A DNA stretch of 64,000 nt from Crenothrix sp. D3 (GTDB lineage Bacteria; Pseudomonadota; Gammaproteobacteria; Methylococcales; Methylomonadaceae). Position 1 is the stretch's first letter, and every line of letters begins with the position of its first letter. Position numbers and translations under genes: made by a program. The notes under the pieces are model-generated. The model made no database searches and was not told the DNA's origin. It saw only the letters and a list, made by a program, of their open reading frames with translations. The DNA is taken from positions 56,369 through 120,368 of the forward strand of contig MBQZ01000084.1 of the NCBI GenBank assembly GCA_002134785.1. Reading direction: 5' to 3'. Below, piece after piece: positions 28,656 to 39,064 of the stretch.

Positions 28656-30305
28656 TTAGTAGAGGGGTTCACGATAGAACATTAGGATAATGCCAATCTG
28701 AAACAGAGCAGCAACAGAAATAAAACCAGCAATGCGATTTCTGGGGTTATCGAGCTTTAATTCTAGCCAGCGACCGCAGGCTAAAATCAATGAAAACACG
28801 CCCATCGTGGTGTGACCCACTTGAATCAAAAACGCGCTTTTTGGTTGAAAACCAACGTGTGAATGCGTGAGCAACATTAAACCGCCAAACGCTGCTAATA
28901 CAGGAAACACCAGTGGTAGTCTGCTATGCGGTTTTTTACTAACACGGGCGGTCAGTTCAATAACGCCCAACACAAATACCAGCAAGGTGGCAATACGGTG
29001 TTGCAATACTTCGCCATTATTAAAGGTGCTGTCCCAAAAACCAATTGGGCCTAAGGGCCAGCTTTCAGCATCACTGCGGAAAAATAAGAAGATACCTAAG
29101 CAGAAAAAACCGACAGGCCAATATTTGCTCAAGCCAACATATTTATTAGTTTCCGCCAATTTCATATACGACACCATCGCAAAAAAGCTCATGGTGGTGA
29201 GGAATATCCCAGCGATATTGTGATTGTAATTTGACCATTTTGTCGCTGCCATAGACGGCGTTTGGTCAATAATCGCCACCCGTCCTGCTTCACCTGCCAA
29301 TAACGCGGTGTGCGTTGGCGAGCTGATTTGTGGGATTTGTGGTTGAAAGGTATTTAATACTTCTTGCCAACTTGCAGTTAGATGCGCAATATCAATAGCA
29401 GGTGGTTGTGAGGCTAAACTGGCAGCAGTAAACAGCAAGGTGATTAAGACAAAGGTTTCCGCTTCGATGTAATACGGTACGCGGTTGTTTAGTGCGTAAC
29501 TATCGCCTGTTAATCTATACGCGATAACAGCGGATTTATTGAGATAGGCAAAGCCTAATGCTAGTGCCATTAAACAGATTTTTACCAGTAATAAATTACC
29601 GTAGCCTGTACCGATGAATCCGTTCCAAGAGTCTATGTACTGTAAGGTTGTCACGACCCCTGACACGAAAATTGCTACCACAGATACTATGCCAAACGTG
29701 GAAAAACGCTCCAACAATAAAGGCCAGCATTCGGCAGGCACTTGTTTTTTTTCGCGTAACAACCACAGATTAACCAGTTGAAAAACCCCACCTATCCATG
29801 CAGCGGCGGCTAATTGGTGAAACACGGTGAACGCCATCAAAAAATATTGATTTTCAAAACGTCCTGCGCCGTGTATCAACCACGCACCTGAAATAATCAT
29901 CGGCAACGCGACGATGCCTGTGGTAATCCAATGTTGTTTGGAATACGGATGGTGACGCAATACTTGATAAACATAGCCTGCTAATACTAAAGTCAGCACC
30001 GTGCGAATCAGCCCGCCGATAAATTGTGTCGTACTTGCAAACTCAGGAAATGGCCAGCGTTCCAGTACCGCCGTCATCAACCAAATTTTAAGTACAATTT
30101 TAAATGCCTGTGCTGCGGCTAACCAAAAACCGCCTTTGTATAACAGGGCAATAGTTTTTTCCATTAATAATGGATTAAATTTATCCTGTTCCAGCCACGG
30201 ACGTAATAAAAATAAACCCCAAAATAAGCTGCCGATTGCTAATGCGTAGCAAATCAGGTCAAAGCCACCAATCAGAGAGTCGAGAAAATCTGCAATACCT
30301 GCCAT
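28656..30305 (-). CDS. copD: CopD-family copper membrane protein
   Basis: This 549-residue protein has about 13 to 14 hydrophobic segments. The first half matches CopD (PcoD), an inner-membrane protein thought to move copper together with Cop[18 protein letters not shown] is the family region with WIGG. The second half is another membrane block, with HSHVGFQP and GHTTMGVF. It follows copC by nine bases. The copC-copD pair lies between hpnO and dxs on the same strand. Confidence 0.85.
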   Translation of the reverse strand: MAGIADFLDSLIGGFDLICYALAIGSLFWGLFLLRPWLEQDKFNPLLMEKTIALLYKGGFWLAAAQAFKIVLKIWLMTAVLERWPFPEFASTTQFIGGLIRTVLTLVLAGYVYQVLRHHPYSKQHWITTGIVALPMIISGAWLIHGAGRFENQYFLMAFTVFHQLAAAAWIGGVFQLVNLWLLREKKQVPAECWPLLLERFSTFGIVSVVAIFVSGVVTTLQYIDSWNGFIGTGYGNLLLVKICLMALALGFAYLNKSAVIAYRLTGDSYALNNRVPYYIEAETFVLITLLFTAASLASQPPAIDIAHLTASWQEVLNTFQPQIPQISSPTHTALLAGEAGRVAIIDQTPSMAATKWSNYNHNIAGIFLTTMSFFAMVSYMKLAETNKYVGLSKYWPVGFFCLGIFLFFRSDAESWPLGPIGFWDSTFNNGEVLQHRIATLLVFVLGVIELTARVSKKPHSRLPLVFPVLAAFGGLMLLTHSHVGFQPKSAFLIQVGHTTMGVFSLILACGRWLELKLDNPRNRIAGFISVAALFQIGIILMFYREPLY

Positions 30306-30314
30306 GACTAATAC

Positions 30315-30671
30315 CTAGGGTGTAACCGTAAAATGAATCAAGTCTTCGGTTAAATGCCCATCAGCGGCAAATACTTTTAGACGAATCGCATAATCACCAA
30401 CGGTTAACGGCGGCACGGTGATAATAACCTGCCCTTGTTTATCGCCATTAACGGCTGATAATAATTGGTGTTTATCGCCTTTACTGACCAAAAACAGTTG
30501 AGATAAACCCAGTTCTACTTTGGAGTTAAACGATAGCTCTACTTTACTTTCTTGGTTAGCATGAATCGGCGTGACTTTTAATGAATAATTAGTGACCACA
30601 GCGTGAGCGGACACCAACGGGGCTTGGCATACCGATAAGAGCAATAAGCTGATTAGAAATAAATTTTTCAT
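30315..30671 (-). CDS. copC: CopC-domain periplasmic copper-binding protein
   Basis: CopC proteins bind Cu(II) in the periplasm with the mature N-terminal His. The signal peptide ends at PLVSA and the next residue is His (HAVVTNYSL), as expected. The C-terminal ADGHLTE gives the Asp and His ligands of the Cu(II) site. It has 118 residues, typical for a one-domain CopC, and is paired with copD. Methanotrophs have a high copper demand, which fits but does not prove a role in supply. Confidence 0.88.
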   Translation of the reverse strand: MKNLFLISLLLLSVCQAPLVSAHAVVTNYSLKVTPIHANQESKVELSFNSKVELGLSQLFLVSKGDKHQLLSAVNGDKQGQVIITVPPLTVGDYAIRLKVFAADGHLTEDLIHFTVTP

Positions 30672-30708
30672 AGTAGTAAATTTCTCAAAAATTTTTTAAC
30701 AGGAGTAA

Positions 30709-30750
30709 AACAGCTAAAGCTGTTTTCTAAGCAATAGCTAAAGCTATTGG
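30709..30750. repeat. Two small palindromes between hpnO and copC
   Basis: CAGCTAAAGCTG (30711-30722) and AATAGCTAAAGCTATT (30733-30748) share the core AGCTAAAGCT. They lie in the 88-base gap between the hpnO stop and the copC start and may be weak termination or mRNA-end structures. Confidence 0.45.
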
Positions 30751-30759
30751 ACTCTAGCA

Positions 30760-32139
30760 TTATTTTTTTAATGCGTGACCTGCCAAATTTTTACCTAAAT
30801 CCCAGATCGCGCCTGAAATTTTATGAGTATCGGCAATGGTTTTATCAAATGAGCTAACGATATGATCGCGGTCTTTCTGCGTTAAATTCAATGGCGGCAA
30901 TAATTTGACCACGTTCATGCCGTGTCCTGCGACTTGGGTCAAAATGTGGTGTTCTTTAAATAACGGGATAGTAATCATTTGGCAGAACAAACCTTTATTT
31001 GCCGCTTCTATCATTGTCCAGCCTGCGCGTAGCGTTAGACTTTTTGGCGTGTGGAATTCGATGGCAATCATCATGCCTTTGCCCCGCGCTTCTTTTAAGA
31101 ATTCATATTTAGGAGCTAAGGCATTGAGGCTGTTAATAATATCCGTACCGACTGTCATGCTGTTTTCCACCAGCTTTTCTTGCTCCATAACGTGCAGGGT
31201 GGCTAAACCTGCTGCCATTGCCATATTGTTTTTGGCAAACGTAGAGCCATGCACCACCGCTCTATCCATGCGGTTATAAACGGTGTCCATGATTTTATGG
31301 GTCATAGCGACTGCACCGACGGGTACAAAACCACCCGATAACGCTTTTGCCATACAAATCATGTCAGGCTGTACGCCCCAATGTTCACACGCCCAGAATT
31401 TACCTGTGCGCCCTAAACCCGTCTGTACTTCATCGGCGACAAATAACGTGCCGTATTTTTTACATAAGCGTTCGACTTCGGGCAGATAATTATCGTCTGG
31501 CACATTCACGCCTTTGCCTTGCACAGGCTCAACGATAAATGCGGCAACGTCTTTACCGCTCAATGCGCGTTCTAAAGCTTCAATGTCGTTAAACGGGACA
31601 GCACTGCAATTGGGTAATAATGAACCAAAGCCTTCACGGAAAATATTTTCGCCATTCAGCGATAAGGCACCCATGGTTAAACCATGATAACCGTGTTCGC
31701 AATAGACAATTTTGTCGCGTTTGGTGGTGTATCGAGCGAATTTAATCGCCGCTTCCACTGCTTCTGTACCTGAATTACAGAAAAAGATTTTGTCCAGATT
31801 ATCAGGCGTAGTTTTTAATATTTCCCGTCCTAATAAACCGCTGAGTATCGACACATCCAACTGCACTAAATTTGGCATTTCCAGTGTCAGCGTTTCTTTT
31901 AACGCGTCAATCACGGTCGGATGATTACGTCCAATGGCAAACACGCCAAAACCACTGAGCAAATCTAAATACTCTGTGCCGTCCTGATCATATAAATACT
32001 GCCCAAGCGCACGTTTATAGTGGCGGTCATAACCAATGGTTTTTAATACACGCACCATTTGATTATTCAAATACTGTTCGTACAGTTCAAATTTATCGGT
32101 GGCGTGTTCAGTGAGGAGGTTGGCGATGCTAAAAGTCAT
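30760..32139 (-). CDS. hpnO: Hopanoid aminotransferase HpnO
   Basis: This class III PLP aminotransferase of 459 residues matches HpnO, which makes aminobacteriohopanetriol from the ribosylhopane-derived aldehyde. Visible are the glycine-rich NSGTEAVEAAIKFAR, VADEVQTGLGRTG with the PLP-contact Asp, and the Schiff-base Lys in CMAKALSGG. An ornithine or acetylornithine aminotransferase would look similar. The location directly after hpnN, hpnG and shc on the same strand supports HpnO. Confidence 0.88.
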   Translation of the reverse strand: MTFSIANLLTEHATDKFELYEQYLNNQMVRVLKTIGYDRHYKRALGQYLYDQDGTEYLDLLSGFGVFAIGRNHPTVIDALKETLTLEMPNLVQLDVSILSGLLGREILKTTPDNLDKIFFCNSGTEAVEAAIKFARYTTKRDKIVYCEHGYHGLTMGALSLNGENIFREGFGSLLPNCSAVPFNDIEALERALSGKDVAAFIVEPVQGKGVNVPDDNYLPEVERLCKKYGTLFVADEVQTGLGRTGKFWACEHWGVQPDMICMAKALSGGFVPVGAVAMTHKIMDTVYNRMDRAVVHGSTFAKNNMAMAAGLATLHVMEQEKLVENSMTVGTDIINSLNALAPKYEFLKEARGKGMMIAIEFHTPKSLTLRAGWTMIEAANKGLFCQMITIPLFKEHHILTQVAGHGMNVVKLLPPLNLTQKDRDHIVSSFDKTIADTHKISGAIWDLGKNLAGHALKK

Positions 32140-32179
32140 AAGTTTGGTTTAAAAGTAAAATCAAAAAAAATCGTAGGTA

Positions 32180-34783
32180 TTAAACCCGTTTGCCGCTAAA
32201 CGCTGGCAATACAATCAACGAGCAAATCACAGTAAAAAATAAGCCGATGGACAGTAATAAGCCCATGCTTGCCATGCCTTGATGTGAAGTAAAGGACAAA
32301 CTGGAAAAGCTGCACAAGGTGGTTATCGAGCTGAAAATAATGCCGCGTGTGGTGCTACTGTGCAGTAAATTCTCGTCTTCCTGCACATTAAAATGTAATC
32401 GGTGCATGATTAAAATACTGCTATCGATACCCATGCCTAGCAATAAGGGCAAGGCAATAACGTTGGCAAAGTTAAATGGATTATCCAGTAATACGTTAGT
32501 CGCGCCTGTTAATAAGGCGGCAAGTAACAACGGCGCAATCACTAAGCTCATGTGTTTAAAGTTGCGATAGATTGCCCATAATAACAATGAAATAACCGTA
32601 AATGCACTACCGAAAGCCTGCACGAACGCCCCCACTACGGCATCACCCCCCGCTTGGTTAGCAATGGGTAAGCCAGAGACGTTGTTATCAACACTCTGCA
32701 CTTGGGTAACAAATTCGCGTTGATTATCAGGGTCGTTTTGGTCTTTTTCAGGGCTAATGAGTACCCGATACAGCCCGTCAGCACTTAACCAATGTGATTT
32801 AATATCAGAGGGAATGTCATTCAAATCGAACTCACTGGCAGTTAAACTGGTTCTTAAACGTTCCATCGTAAAGGGCAGTAAACCCAGTACGTTTTTTTCT
32901 AATTGCGTATAACTCGCGGCTGGATTGGGCGATTTTAAAAACGCTTCAACGTGTTGTTGCAGTTGTTGTAACGTAGCAAGCGGTGCGTTGGGTGATTTTT
33001 CAGCAATGGCTTTTTTCAGTTCATCATTGAATTTAATCAATGCGGCTTTTTGGTTGTCATTGTTCAGCGTGGCATCAAAGTTTTTTAATTGATTACCGAG
33101 CATTAAATTCAAATCATCGAGAATGGTCAATTTTTCTTCTTGATGCTCAGCGACAAAACTCGACAGAGTAATGGTGTCATGCACAGAGGATAATTTGCTC
33201 ATTTTTTCCGCCAATTTATTCGCCTCATCTAACGAGTTAGCCAAGGCATTGACTGCAAACGGTGAATCATTTTTAGATTTCAACAGTTCTTTAATCGTCG
33301 AAACCGATTCACTTTTCGGGTTACGCAAATTAATGGGATTAGAATCAAAGGTGAGGTTAGTCAACACCACGCACGAACCGATAGCCAGCAATATCGAAAT
33401 AATGCGTATGGGTGTCGAATAATGAAACGGAAAAGTGACTACCCAGTGCGGGGCGAAGGCTGATTTTATCGGTTTAGGATTATTCACAGGCATCACGCAC
33501 AGCAAAGCAGGCAATACCGTGACCGAAATCAGCAAACCAATAAAAATACCGCCACCTGAAATAATACCTAACTCAGACACGCCTGAATAATCGGTCGGAA
33601 TAAAGGCTAAAAAACCTAGCGCGGTGGTCAAGGCACACAAAAACAATGATGAGCCAACGCCGCTCATGCTGTGGTGTATGGAGTCAACATTGCTATAATT
33701 CCGTACTCGTCGATCTCGATAATACAAACAAATATGCACGGCATAATCCACGCCCAGACCAATGTATAAACTGGCAAACGCGATAGAAATAATATTCAAA
33801 TGCCCGACAGTGATAGCGGCAAAACCTGCGGTGAACACTAAACCCATTATCAGCACGATATAAGTAATGATGAGCAGTTTGAAGGAGCGAAAACCGACCC
33901 ACTGCACCACGAATACTAAAATCAATGACGCAATACCTGCTATTTGCGCTCCATAAGTGACGCTTTCCAATTCTTCATGCTCTAAGGCAGGTTCGCCTGT
34001 AATGCGAATTTTAACCGCTGTATTCTCGCTCATGATGCTATTAGCGGCGGCGTGAGCGGCGGTTTGCGCTAACTCAGCGGGCAGCATGGCATCAAAATGC
34101 AATATGGGTTTAGCAATCACAATGATGCGTTTGGTATCGACCGTGAGCTTGTTATCTGCCAATAGCGTTTGCCACGATAACGCCTGTGATTGCCCTGCAA
34201 GCTGTTGCGTTAAGTTGTTGTCGATTGCCAGCAATAATGGATTCAAATCCATAGGCAAGTTTTCATCACGCTTATTAAGCGCGAGTGAGATGATTTCAAA
34301 TAAACCATCCAGCGAATAATTTTGTGCTAAATGTCCAATGAACGGCTGTGCATCGGTGAGTTTTTTCGCTAAGGTTTCAAGATCAGCAGTATCCAAGTAC
34401 AACAAGGCGTGTTGCTGAAAAAACGCATTTTCGGTCGGAATATACACCGACTCGAATCGGTCTTTTTCTTTGCTCAATAACACCGTCAGTTTAACAGCGG
34501 CTTGCGCAGTTTCTTCGGGTGTGTTGGATTCCACCACGAAAATAGTGGTCGCGGCATCTTCAGGAAACGCGGTATCCAGTCGCTGTTGATTTTGCTGAAA
34601 CGGCAAATCAGGCGACAACATATTGGCGGTGTTAGTATCCACGGGTAAGTGGTTATAAACGTAATACCCTGTACCACCACATAACAGCAGGGTCACGCAC
34701 AGAAACGTCCACGGAAAGCGAATAATTTGCTGCTCGCACCAACGAAGAAAGGTATCAAGCAAAGAAGGGGGGTTTTTAGTCAT
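32180..34783 (-). CDS. hpnN: Hopanoid RND (MMPL-type) transporter HpnN
   Basis: HpnN carries hopanoids towards the outer membrane in bacteria where it has been studied. The 867-residue protein has the RND layout: one N-terminal helix, a large periplasmic domain, five helices (from about residue 270), a second periplasmic domain and a final helix set. FASLYIGLGVDYAVHICLYYR and ALPLLLGMGIDSSILIMHRL are the two sterol-sensing-like helix motifs carrying the Asp residues. It starts three bases after the hpnG stop. Confidence 0.92.
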   Translation of the reverse strand: MTKNPPSLLDTFLRWCEQQIIRFPWTFLCVTLLLCGGTGYYVYNHLPVDTNTANMLSPDLPFQQNQQRLDTAFPEDAATTIFVVESNTPEETAQAAVKLTVLLSKEKDRFESVYIPTENAFFQQHALLYLDTADLETLAKKLTDAQPFIGHLAQNYSLDGLFEIISLALNKRDENLPMDLNPLLLAIDNNLTQQLAGQSQALSWQTLLADNKLTVDTKRIIVIAKPILHFDAMLPAELAQTAAHAAANSIMSENTAVKIRITGEPALEHEELESVTYGAQIAGIASLILVFVVQWVGFRSFKLLIITYIVLIMGLVFTAGFAAITVGHLNIISIAFASLYIGLGVDYAVHICLYYRDRRVRNYSNVDSIHHSMSGVGSSLFLCALTTALGFLAFIPTDYSGVSELGIISGGGIFIGLLISVTVLPALLCVMPVNNPKPIKSAFAPHWVVTFPFHYSTPIRIISILLAIGSCVVLTNLTFDSNPINLRNPKSESVSTIKELLKSKNDSPFAVNALANSLDEANKLAEKMSKLSSVHDTITLSSFVAEHQEEKLTILDDLNLMLGNQLKNFDATLNNDNQKAALIKFNDELKKAIAEKSPNAPLATLQQLQQHVEAFLKSPNPAASYTQLEKNVLGLLPFTMERLRTSLTASEFDLNDIPSDIKSHWLSADGLYRVLISPEKDQNDPDNQREFVTQVQSVDNNVSGLPIANQAGGDAVVGAFVQAFGSAFTVISLLLWAIYRNFKHMSLVIAPLLLAALLTGATNVLLDNPFNFANVIALPLLLGMGIDSSILIMHRLHFNVQEDENLLHSSTTRGIIFSSITTLCSFSSLSFTSHQGMASMGLLLSIGLFFTVICSLIVLPAFSGKRV

Positions 34784-34786
34784 GCT

Positions 34787-35509
34787 TTAGTAAGTGGTGA
34801 GATGTTCAAGTTCTTTGGCAACTAATTGTAGGGTATTTTTTGCTGCGTTAAACTGTTGACCGAGAACTAGCAAGCCCTTTGCTTCAGAAGGATGCCTCAG
34901 TAAAAATTTTAATAATTTACCTATTTGAACATCGCCTTGTTCGTTAAGCGCGTGACTGACTGCTGCGGGTAAATCCATTGTTACGGGATCAGCAATAGCT
35001 CGAATCGTTAGAAAGGGTATGTTGTGAGCGAGGGCGACTTTAGCAATGGCGACACTTTCCATGTCTAAGGCAATGGCTTTAGTTTGTTGATACAGTTGTC
35101 GTTTATCGTGGCTAGCGGAAACGAGGATTTTGCTTTCTAACAAATCGCCACATCGAAGCGCGAATCCCGATTCACACGCCAATTTTGACAGTACAGTTTT
35201 GGCATGATGATGCCAATCGGCATTAACAGGCAGTGCCAGACCATCTGCATCTATTAATCCATTCGCTAGCACTAAATTACCTGATTGTAGGTTGTCACTT
35301 AACGCGGCAGCGCACCCCCAGCTAATCAGCTGAGTCGCGCCTTGGGAAATTAAAAGTTCTGCGGCGGCTTTAGCGTTATTTGCACCTGCCCCAGAATACG
35401 CTAAAGCGACTATTTTAGTCAGAAAAATACTCTGACCCTTAGCGATGACTTTTTTAGACGTTAAGGTGTCGAGTTCTTGGATTAAGGCAACAACAATCCC
35501 TGTAATCAC
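34787..35509 (-). CDS. hpnG: Adenosylhopane nucleosidase/phosphorylase HpnG
   Basis: HpnG removes adenine from adenosylhopane to give ribosylhopane. The 240 residues show the MTA/SAH-nucleosidase fold: YSGAGANNAKAAAELL near the N-terminus, LDMESVAIAKVALAHNIPF with the substrate-contacting MES, and TIRAIADP with the catalytic Asp region. The start is GTG, overlapping the shc stop by four bases. The position between shc and hpnN makes the hopanoid role likely. Confidence 0.9.
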   Translation of the reverse strand: MITGIVVALIQELDTLTSKKVIAKGQSIFLTKIVALAYSGAGANNAKAAAELLISQGATQLISWGCAAALSDNLQSGNLVLANGLIDADGLALPVNADWHHHAKTVLSKLACESGFALRCGDLLESKILVSASHDKRQLYQQTKAIALDMESVAIAKVALAHNIPFLTIRAIADPVTMDLPAAVSHALNEQGDVQIGKLLKFLLRHPSEAKGLLVLGQQFNAAKNTLQLVAKELEHLTTY

Positions 35510-37461
35510 AGTTTAGCCAGCTCATTACGATAACGTGCTAATGCCCACAGTGGAAAGAATTTATCATAGCCGTGGTATTTCAAATAAAACACTTTTGGAA
35601 AACCTGGTGCAGTAAAGCATTTGTCATTCCAAACGCCATTGGCTTGTTGCGTGCGCAAAATAAAATCAATACCTGCTTTGACTTCTGGGCTATGTGCTTC
35701 ACCTGCTGCCATTAAACCTAATACTGCCCACGCCGTTTGAAATGCAGTGCTGAATTTGTATTTTCCGCTGTGGCTAACATCATGATAGCTGTAGTTATCT
35801 TCACCCCAACCGCCATCGGCACGTTGTACGCTTTTTAAAAATGTAACGGCTTTGGTATACATTGGGTCAGTTTTAGGCAAGCTGGTCTGTTCTAAGCCCA
35901 GCAAAGTTGACCAAGTACCGTAAATATAATTCGTTCCCCAGCGTCCAAACCATGAGCCATCGGCTTCTTGTTCGTTACGGATATAGTTAATCGTGCGCTC
36001 TAAGGCTGGCAGATATTCATCGTGGTCTTGGGCAACTCGCGCCATTAACATCGCACAACGCGCACTGACATCTGAGGTCGGTGGGTCTAATAATGCGCCG
36101 TGATCTGCAAACGGAATTTCATTGAGATAATAACAAGTATTATCGACATCAAACGCGCCATAGCCGCCGTTTTTAGACTGCATTCCAACGATCCAACGGG
36201 TGGCGCGGTGTATAGATTCTTCCAGTTCAGGCAACTTAGATTCTGCCATTGCAAAGGCAACCACAGCAGTATCATCAACATCTGGATAATGCGGATTAGC
36301 AAATTGAAATGCCCAGCCACCGCCTGCTAAATCGGGCTTAGTAATACGCCAGTCACCTGCTTCATCGCTGAGTTGTACGCTTTTTAGCCAATCGTAAGCG
36401 CGGGTTAACGCAGTGCCGTTGCCAACTTTATCAACTTCTTGTAACGCTAAGGCGGCTAAACCTGTATCCCAAACAGGTGATAAACAGGGTTGGCAGTAAG
36501 CATCATGTTCATTAATGACTAGCAGTTTATCAATGGCTTTACGCGCTGTAACAACTAATGGATCATCTTTAGACAATCCTAACAGTAGCAAGGCTTCATA
36601 AGCTGCCATCATTGCAGGTGAAATACCGCCCAAGCCGTCTTCGCCATTCAATCGCTCGATAATCCACTCTTTAGCTCTAGTAATCGCCAATTCGTGCATT
36701 TTTTTAGGAATGAGTGGGCGTGTCGCATGACCCAGTTTATCTAATCCTAAGAAAATTTTATTGAGGATTGTTCTTTCAGGAAAATAATGTTTTTCTTCAT
36801 CAGGGTGTGTGACGAACAGTTCCAGTATGCTGACTTTATTTGGATTAAGCGCGGTCGCTTTTAAGGTACAAAGTATAAACAACGGTACCATTACCGTTCT
36901 TGACCAGTAAGATACTTTGTCCAAGTGGAACGGAAACCAGCTAGGAAATAACATGATTTCCACAGGAATGTACGGCACACCGCGCCAAGGCAGTTGCTCA
37001 AAAATCGCTAAGGCAATGCGGGTAAAGACGTTGGCTTTTGCCGCGCCACCTTGACTGAGAATGTAATTTTTCAGCTTAATCATGTGCGGCGCGTCTACTG
37101 AATCGCCAGCCATTTTTAAAGCGTAATAAACTTTAACGCTACAGCTAAGATCACCAACACCGCCTGTGAATAAGGGATAATAACCTTCTTCGGTCTGACG
37201 TGAGCGTAAGTACACCGCTATTTTTGCTTGCAACGGCTCATCAATTTCACCCAAATAGTGCATCATCATGATGTATTCGGAGGGAATCGTACAATCGGCT
37301 TCTAATTCAAATACCCAATAGCCGTTTTCGTCCTGTAAACTCAATAAATGATCTTGAGCCTTGCTGATTGCTTTATTGAGGTCGTAGGCTTTAGAGTGAA
37401 TAGCAGTCGATGAACTGAGTGTATCGTGTGATTGCTTATGTGTTGTCGTATCGGTAAACAT
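35506..37461 (-). CDS. shc: Squalene-hopene cyclase
   Basis: Shc cyclises squalene to hopene at the inner membrane. The 651-residue protein has the catalytic motif DVDDTA at 394-399 and several QW motifs, for instance QDENGYWVFE near residue 43 and QRADGGWGEDNY, QANGVWND near the C-terminus. The length is usual. It follows sqs by 12 bases and overlaps hpnG by four, so sqs-shc-hpnG-hpnN-hpnO form an operon. Confidence 0.96.
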   Translation of the reverse strand: MFTDTTTHKQSHDTLSSSTAIHSKAYDLNKAISKAQDHLLSLQDENGYWVFELEADCTIPSEYIMMMHYLGEIDEPLQAKIAVYLRSRQTEEGYYPLFTGGVGDLSCSVKVYYALKMAGDSVDAPHMIKLKNYILSQGGAAKANVFTRIALAIFEQLPWRGVPYIPVEIMLFPSWFPFHLDKVSYWSRTVMVPLFILCTLKATALNPNKVSILELFVTHPDEEKHYFPERTILNKIFLGLDKLGHATRPLIPKKMHELAITRAKEWIIERLNGEDGLGGISPAMMAAYEALLLLGLSKDDPLVVTARKAIDKLLVINEHDAYCQPCLSPVWDTGLAALALQEVDKVGNGTALTRAYDWLKSVQLSDEAGDWRITKPDLAGGGWAFQFANPHYPDVDDTAVVAFAMAESKLPELEESIHRATRWIVGMQSKNGGYGAFDVDNTCYYLNEIPFADHGALLDPPTSDVSARCAMLMARVAQDHDEYLPALERTINYIRNEQEADGSWFGRWGTNYIYGTWSTLLGLEQTSLPKTDPMYTKAVTFLKSVQRADGGWGEDNYSYHDVSHSGKYKFSTAFQTAWAVLGLMAAGEAHSPEVKAGIDFILRTQQANGVWNDKCFTAPGFPKVFYLKYHGYDKFFPLWALARYRNELAKL

Positions 37462-37473
37462 AGCGGCGCGTCC

Positions 37474-38574
37474 TTAAAGGTCTTGTGTGGCTTTTGAGGA
37501 AGTTATTGAGTAACTCCAATCGGGCGTTTTTAGTTCTCGACTGGTTAAATTAAAAAGTAAACTAAGCAAGGTGTTACTGCGCCCCATTAAACGGGTTGCT
37601 AAAATCGTAGCTTTAACACTGTTGCGGGTAATTTTAACTTGATTGGAATGGTTGAAATCTGACTGCTGTTTGATTTTTTTCAACGTCAACACTGCCATAC
37701 CCAATGCCCACAAACAAAAATTGCGTATGCCTGTTTCGTGAGCAGGTAACAGCTGGGTATATTTCAACGCATTATGCAAATGACCGTGCGCAATGCTGAT
37801 TAAATGCGCTAGACCGATTCTGAAATTTTCATCAGACGACTCAGGGTTTAAATTTTTAAGTTCGAAACCAGTTTCAGTAAAAATATCTTGTGGTAACCAG
37901 CACACGCCACGTTGCGCATCATCCCAAATATCTTTCAAAATATTGGTCATTTGTAAGCCTTGTCCAAAAGAAACCGACAATTTTAGCAATTCATCCTTGT
38001 GTTGGGCAATTTCTGGCGAATAACAACAAAATAGTTTTGCTAGCATTTCACCCACACAACCTGCAACGTAATAGCAGTATCTATCCATGTCCGCCAGTGT
38101 TGCTAAACCATCATGTAAATTTTGCGCTTGAAAGATGGGCATTCCTTCCGCCATTGTTTCTACACAAGTTGCTAGTGCTTCGATTTGCTCAGGGGCAAAT
38201 TTGTGAGTAATAGCAATAACACGCGGTAATACTTGGATCAACGTGTGTTCAGCGGGAATGGTTTGTTCAGACAATAGTGGTGCAAGTTTTTCAGCAAACG
38301 CTTCTGTATCATTGCCTGTTTTGACAATGTTAATAAATTCAGCACAAAAATACTTTTTTTGTGTAGCAGATAGCGAAACTTCATCTTCGATGGTGTCAAC
38401 GATACGGCACAGCAAATAAGCGTTCGCTACCACGCTATAAAGTGTATCGGGTAATTGTGGAATAGTCAGCGCAAAGGTTCTGGATACGCCTTCAAGCAAT
38501 AAGGCTTGAAATTCATCATCAGACGCAAGGCTGAGTGATGCTGGATTTTCCAAAGAGTATTGAGAGTTGCTCAT
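37474..38574 (-). CDS. sqs: Squalene synthase, farnesyl-diphosphate farnesyltransferase type
   Basis: It joins two farnesyl diphosphates to squalene with NADPH. The two acidic motifs are DTIEDE at 60-65 and DIWDD at 215-219, and YCYYVAG at 166-172 is the squalene-synthase signature. This resembles the eukaryote-like single enzyme (FDFT1 type) known from Methylococcus, not the three-protein HpnCDE route. The 366 residues end in a polar tail without a clear C-terminal membrane helix. It is the first gene of the hopanoid operon. Confidence 0.9.
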   Translation of the reverse strand: MSNSQYSLENPASLSLASDDEFQALLLEGVSRTFALTIPQLPDTLYSVVANAYLLCRIVDTIEDEVSLSATQKKYFCAEFINIVKTGNDTEAFAEKLAPLLSEQTIPAEHTLIQVLPRVIAITHKFAPEQIEALATCVETMAEGMPIFQAQNLHDGLATLADMDRYCYYVAGCVGEMLAKLFCCYSPEIAQHKDELLKLSVSFGQGLQMTNILKDIWDDAQRGVCWLPQDIFTETGFELKNLNPESSDENFRIGLAHLISIAHGHLHNALKYTQLLPAHETGIRNFCLWALGMAVLTLKKIKQQSDFNHSNQVKITRNSVKATILATRLMGRSNTLLSLLFNLTSRELKTPDWSYSITSSKATQDL

Positions 38575-39064
38575 GACGTGTTTACTGTTGACCCGAAGGT
38601 TTTAGGGTTAGTGTAAAGGATTTGTTAGTGGCAATAATAGACTGTTTGTTGGCGATTTGCAAAACAATGTTGTTTTGTTGACAATGGCTCTGGGTAATTA
38701 TAATGAAAAATGACTTATTTATAATAAAAACAGTGAGTTAATGAAGTGTGTTTTATTTGCGAAGGTGTTGTTAAATTGTACAATTATAGTCAGTTTTTCA
38801 ATAATTCATCGTAATAACTGGAGTCATTTAGTAAAAGATAGTATTCTAGTCAACAATAGATAAGCGATTGTATTATATGACGGGCTTGCTGTTATTTTCC
38901 AAATTAACCCGCTAAAAATAGCGCGGTATTTACTGATTCTGGAGGTGCAGATAGTCTTGTTGTTTTATTGCGACACACTTAATCGTTACACAGTCCAATG
39001 TGGTTTCAGGGTAGTTAAGTTCACTTGAGCTACCAACAGTTTTAATATTTTTGAGGATTTATTT
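38575..39064. promoter_or_regulatory. Divergent 490-base control region of sqs and hpnH
   Basis: No convincing gene is present; the best frame, from the ATG at about 38741, is 40 codons with no similarity. A TTGACA at 38678-38683 and a TATAAT at 38699-38704 with a 15-base spacer form a possible plus-strand promoter, about 360 bases before hpnH. The region is very AT-rich. The length suggests regulation shared by both hopanoid transcripts, but I recognise no operator. Confidence 0.4.
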
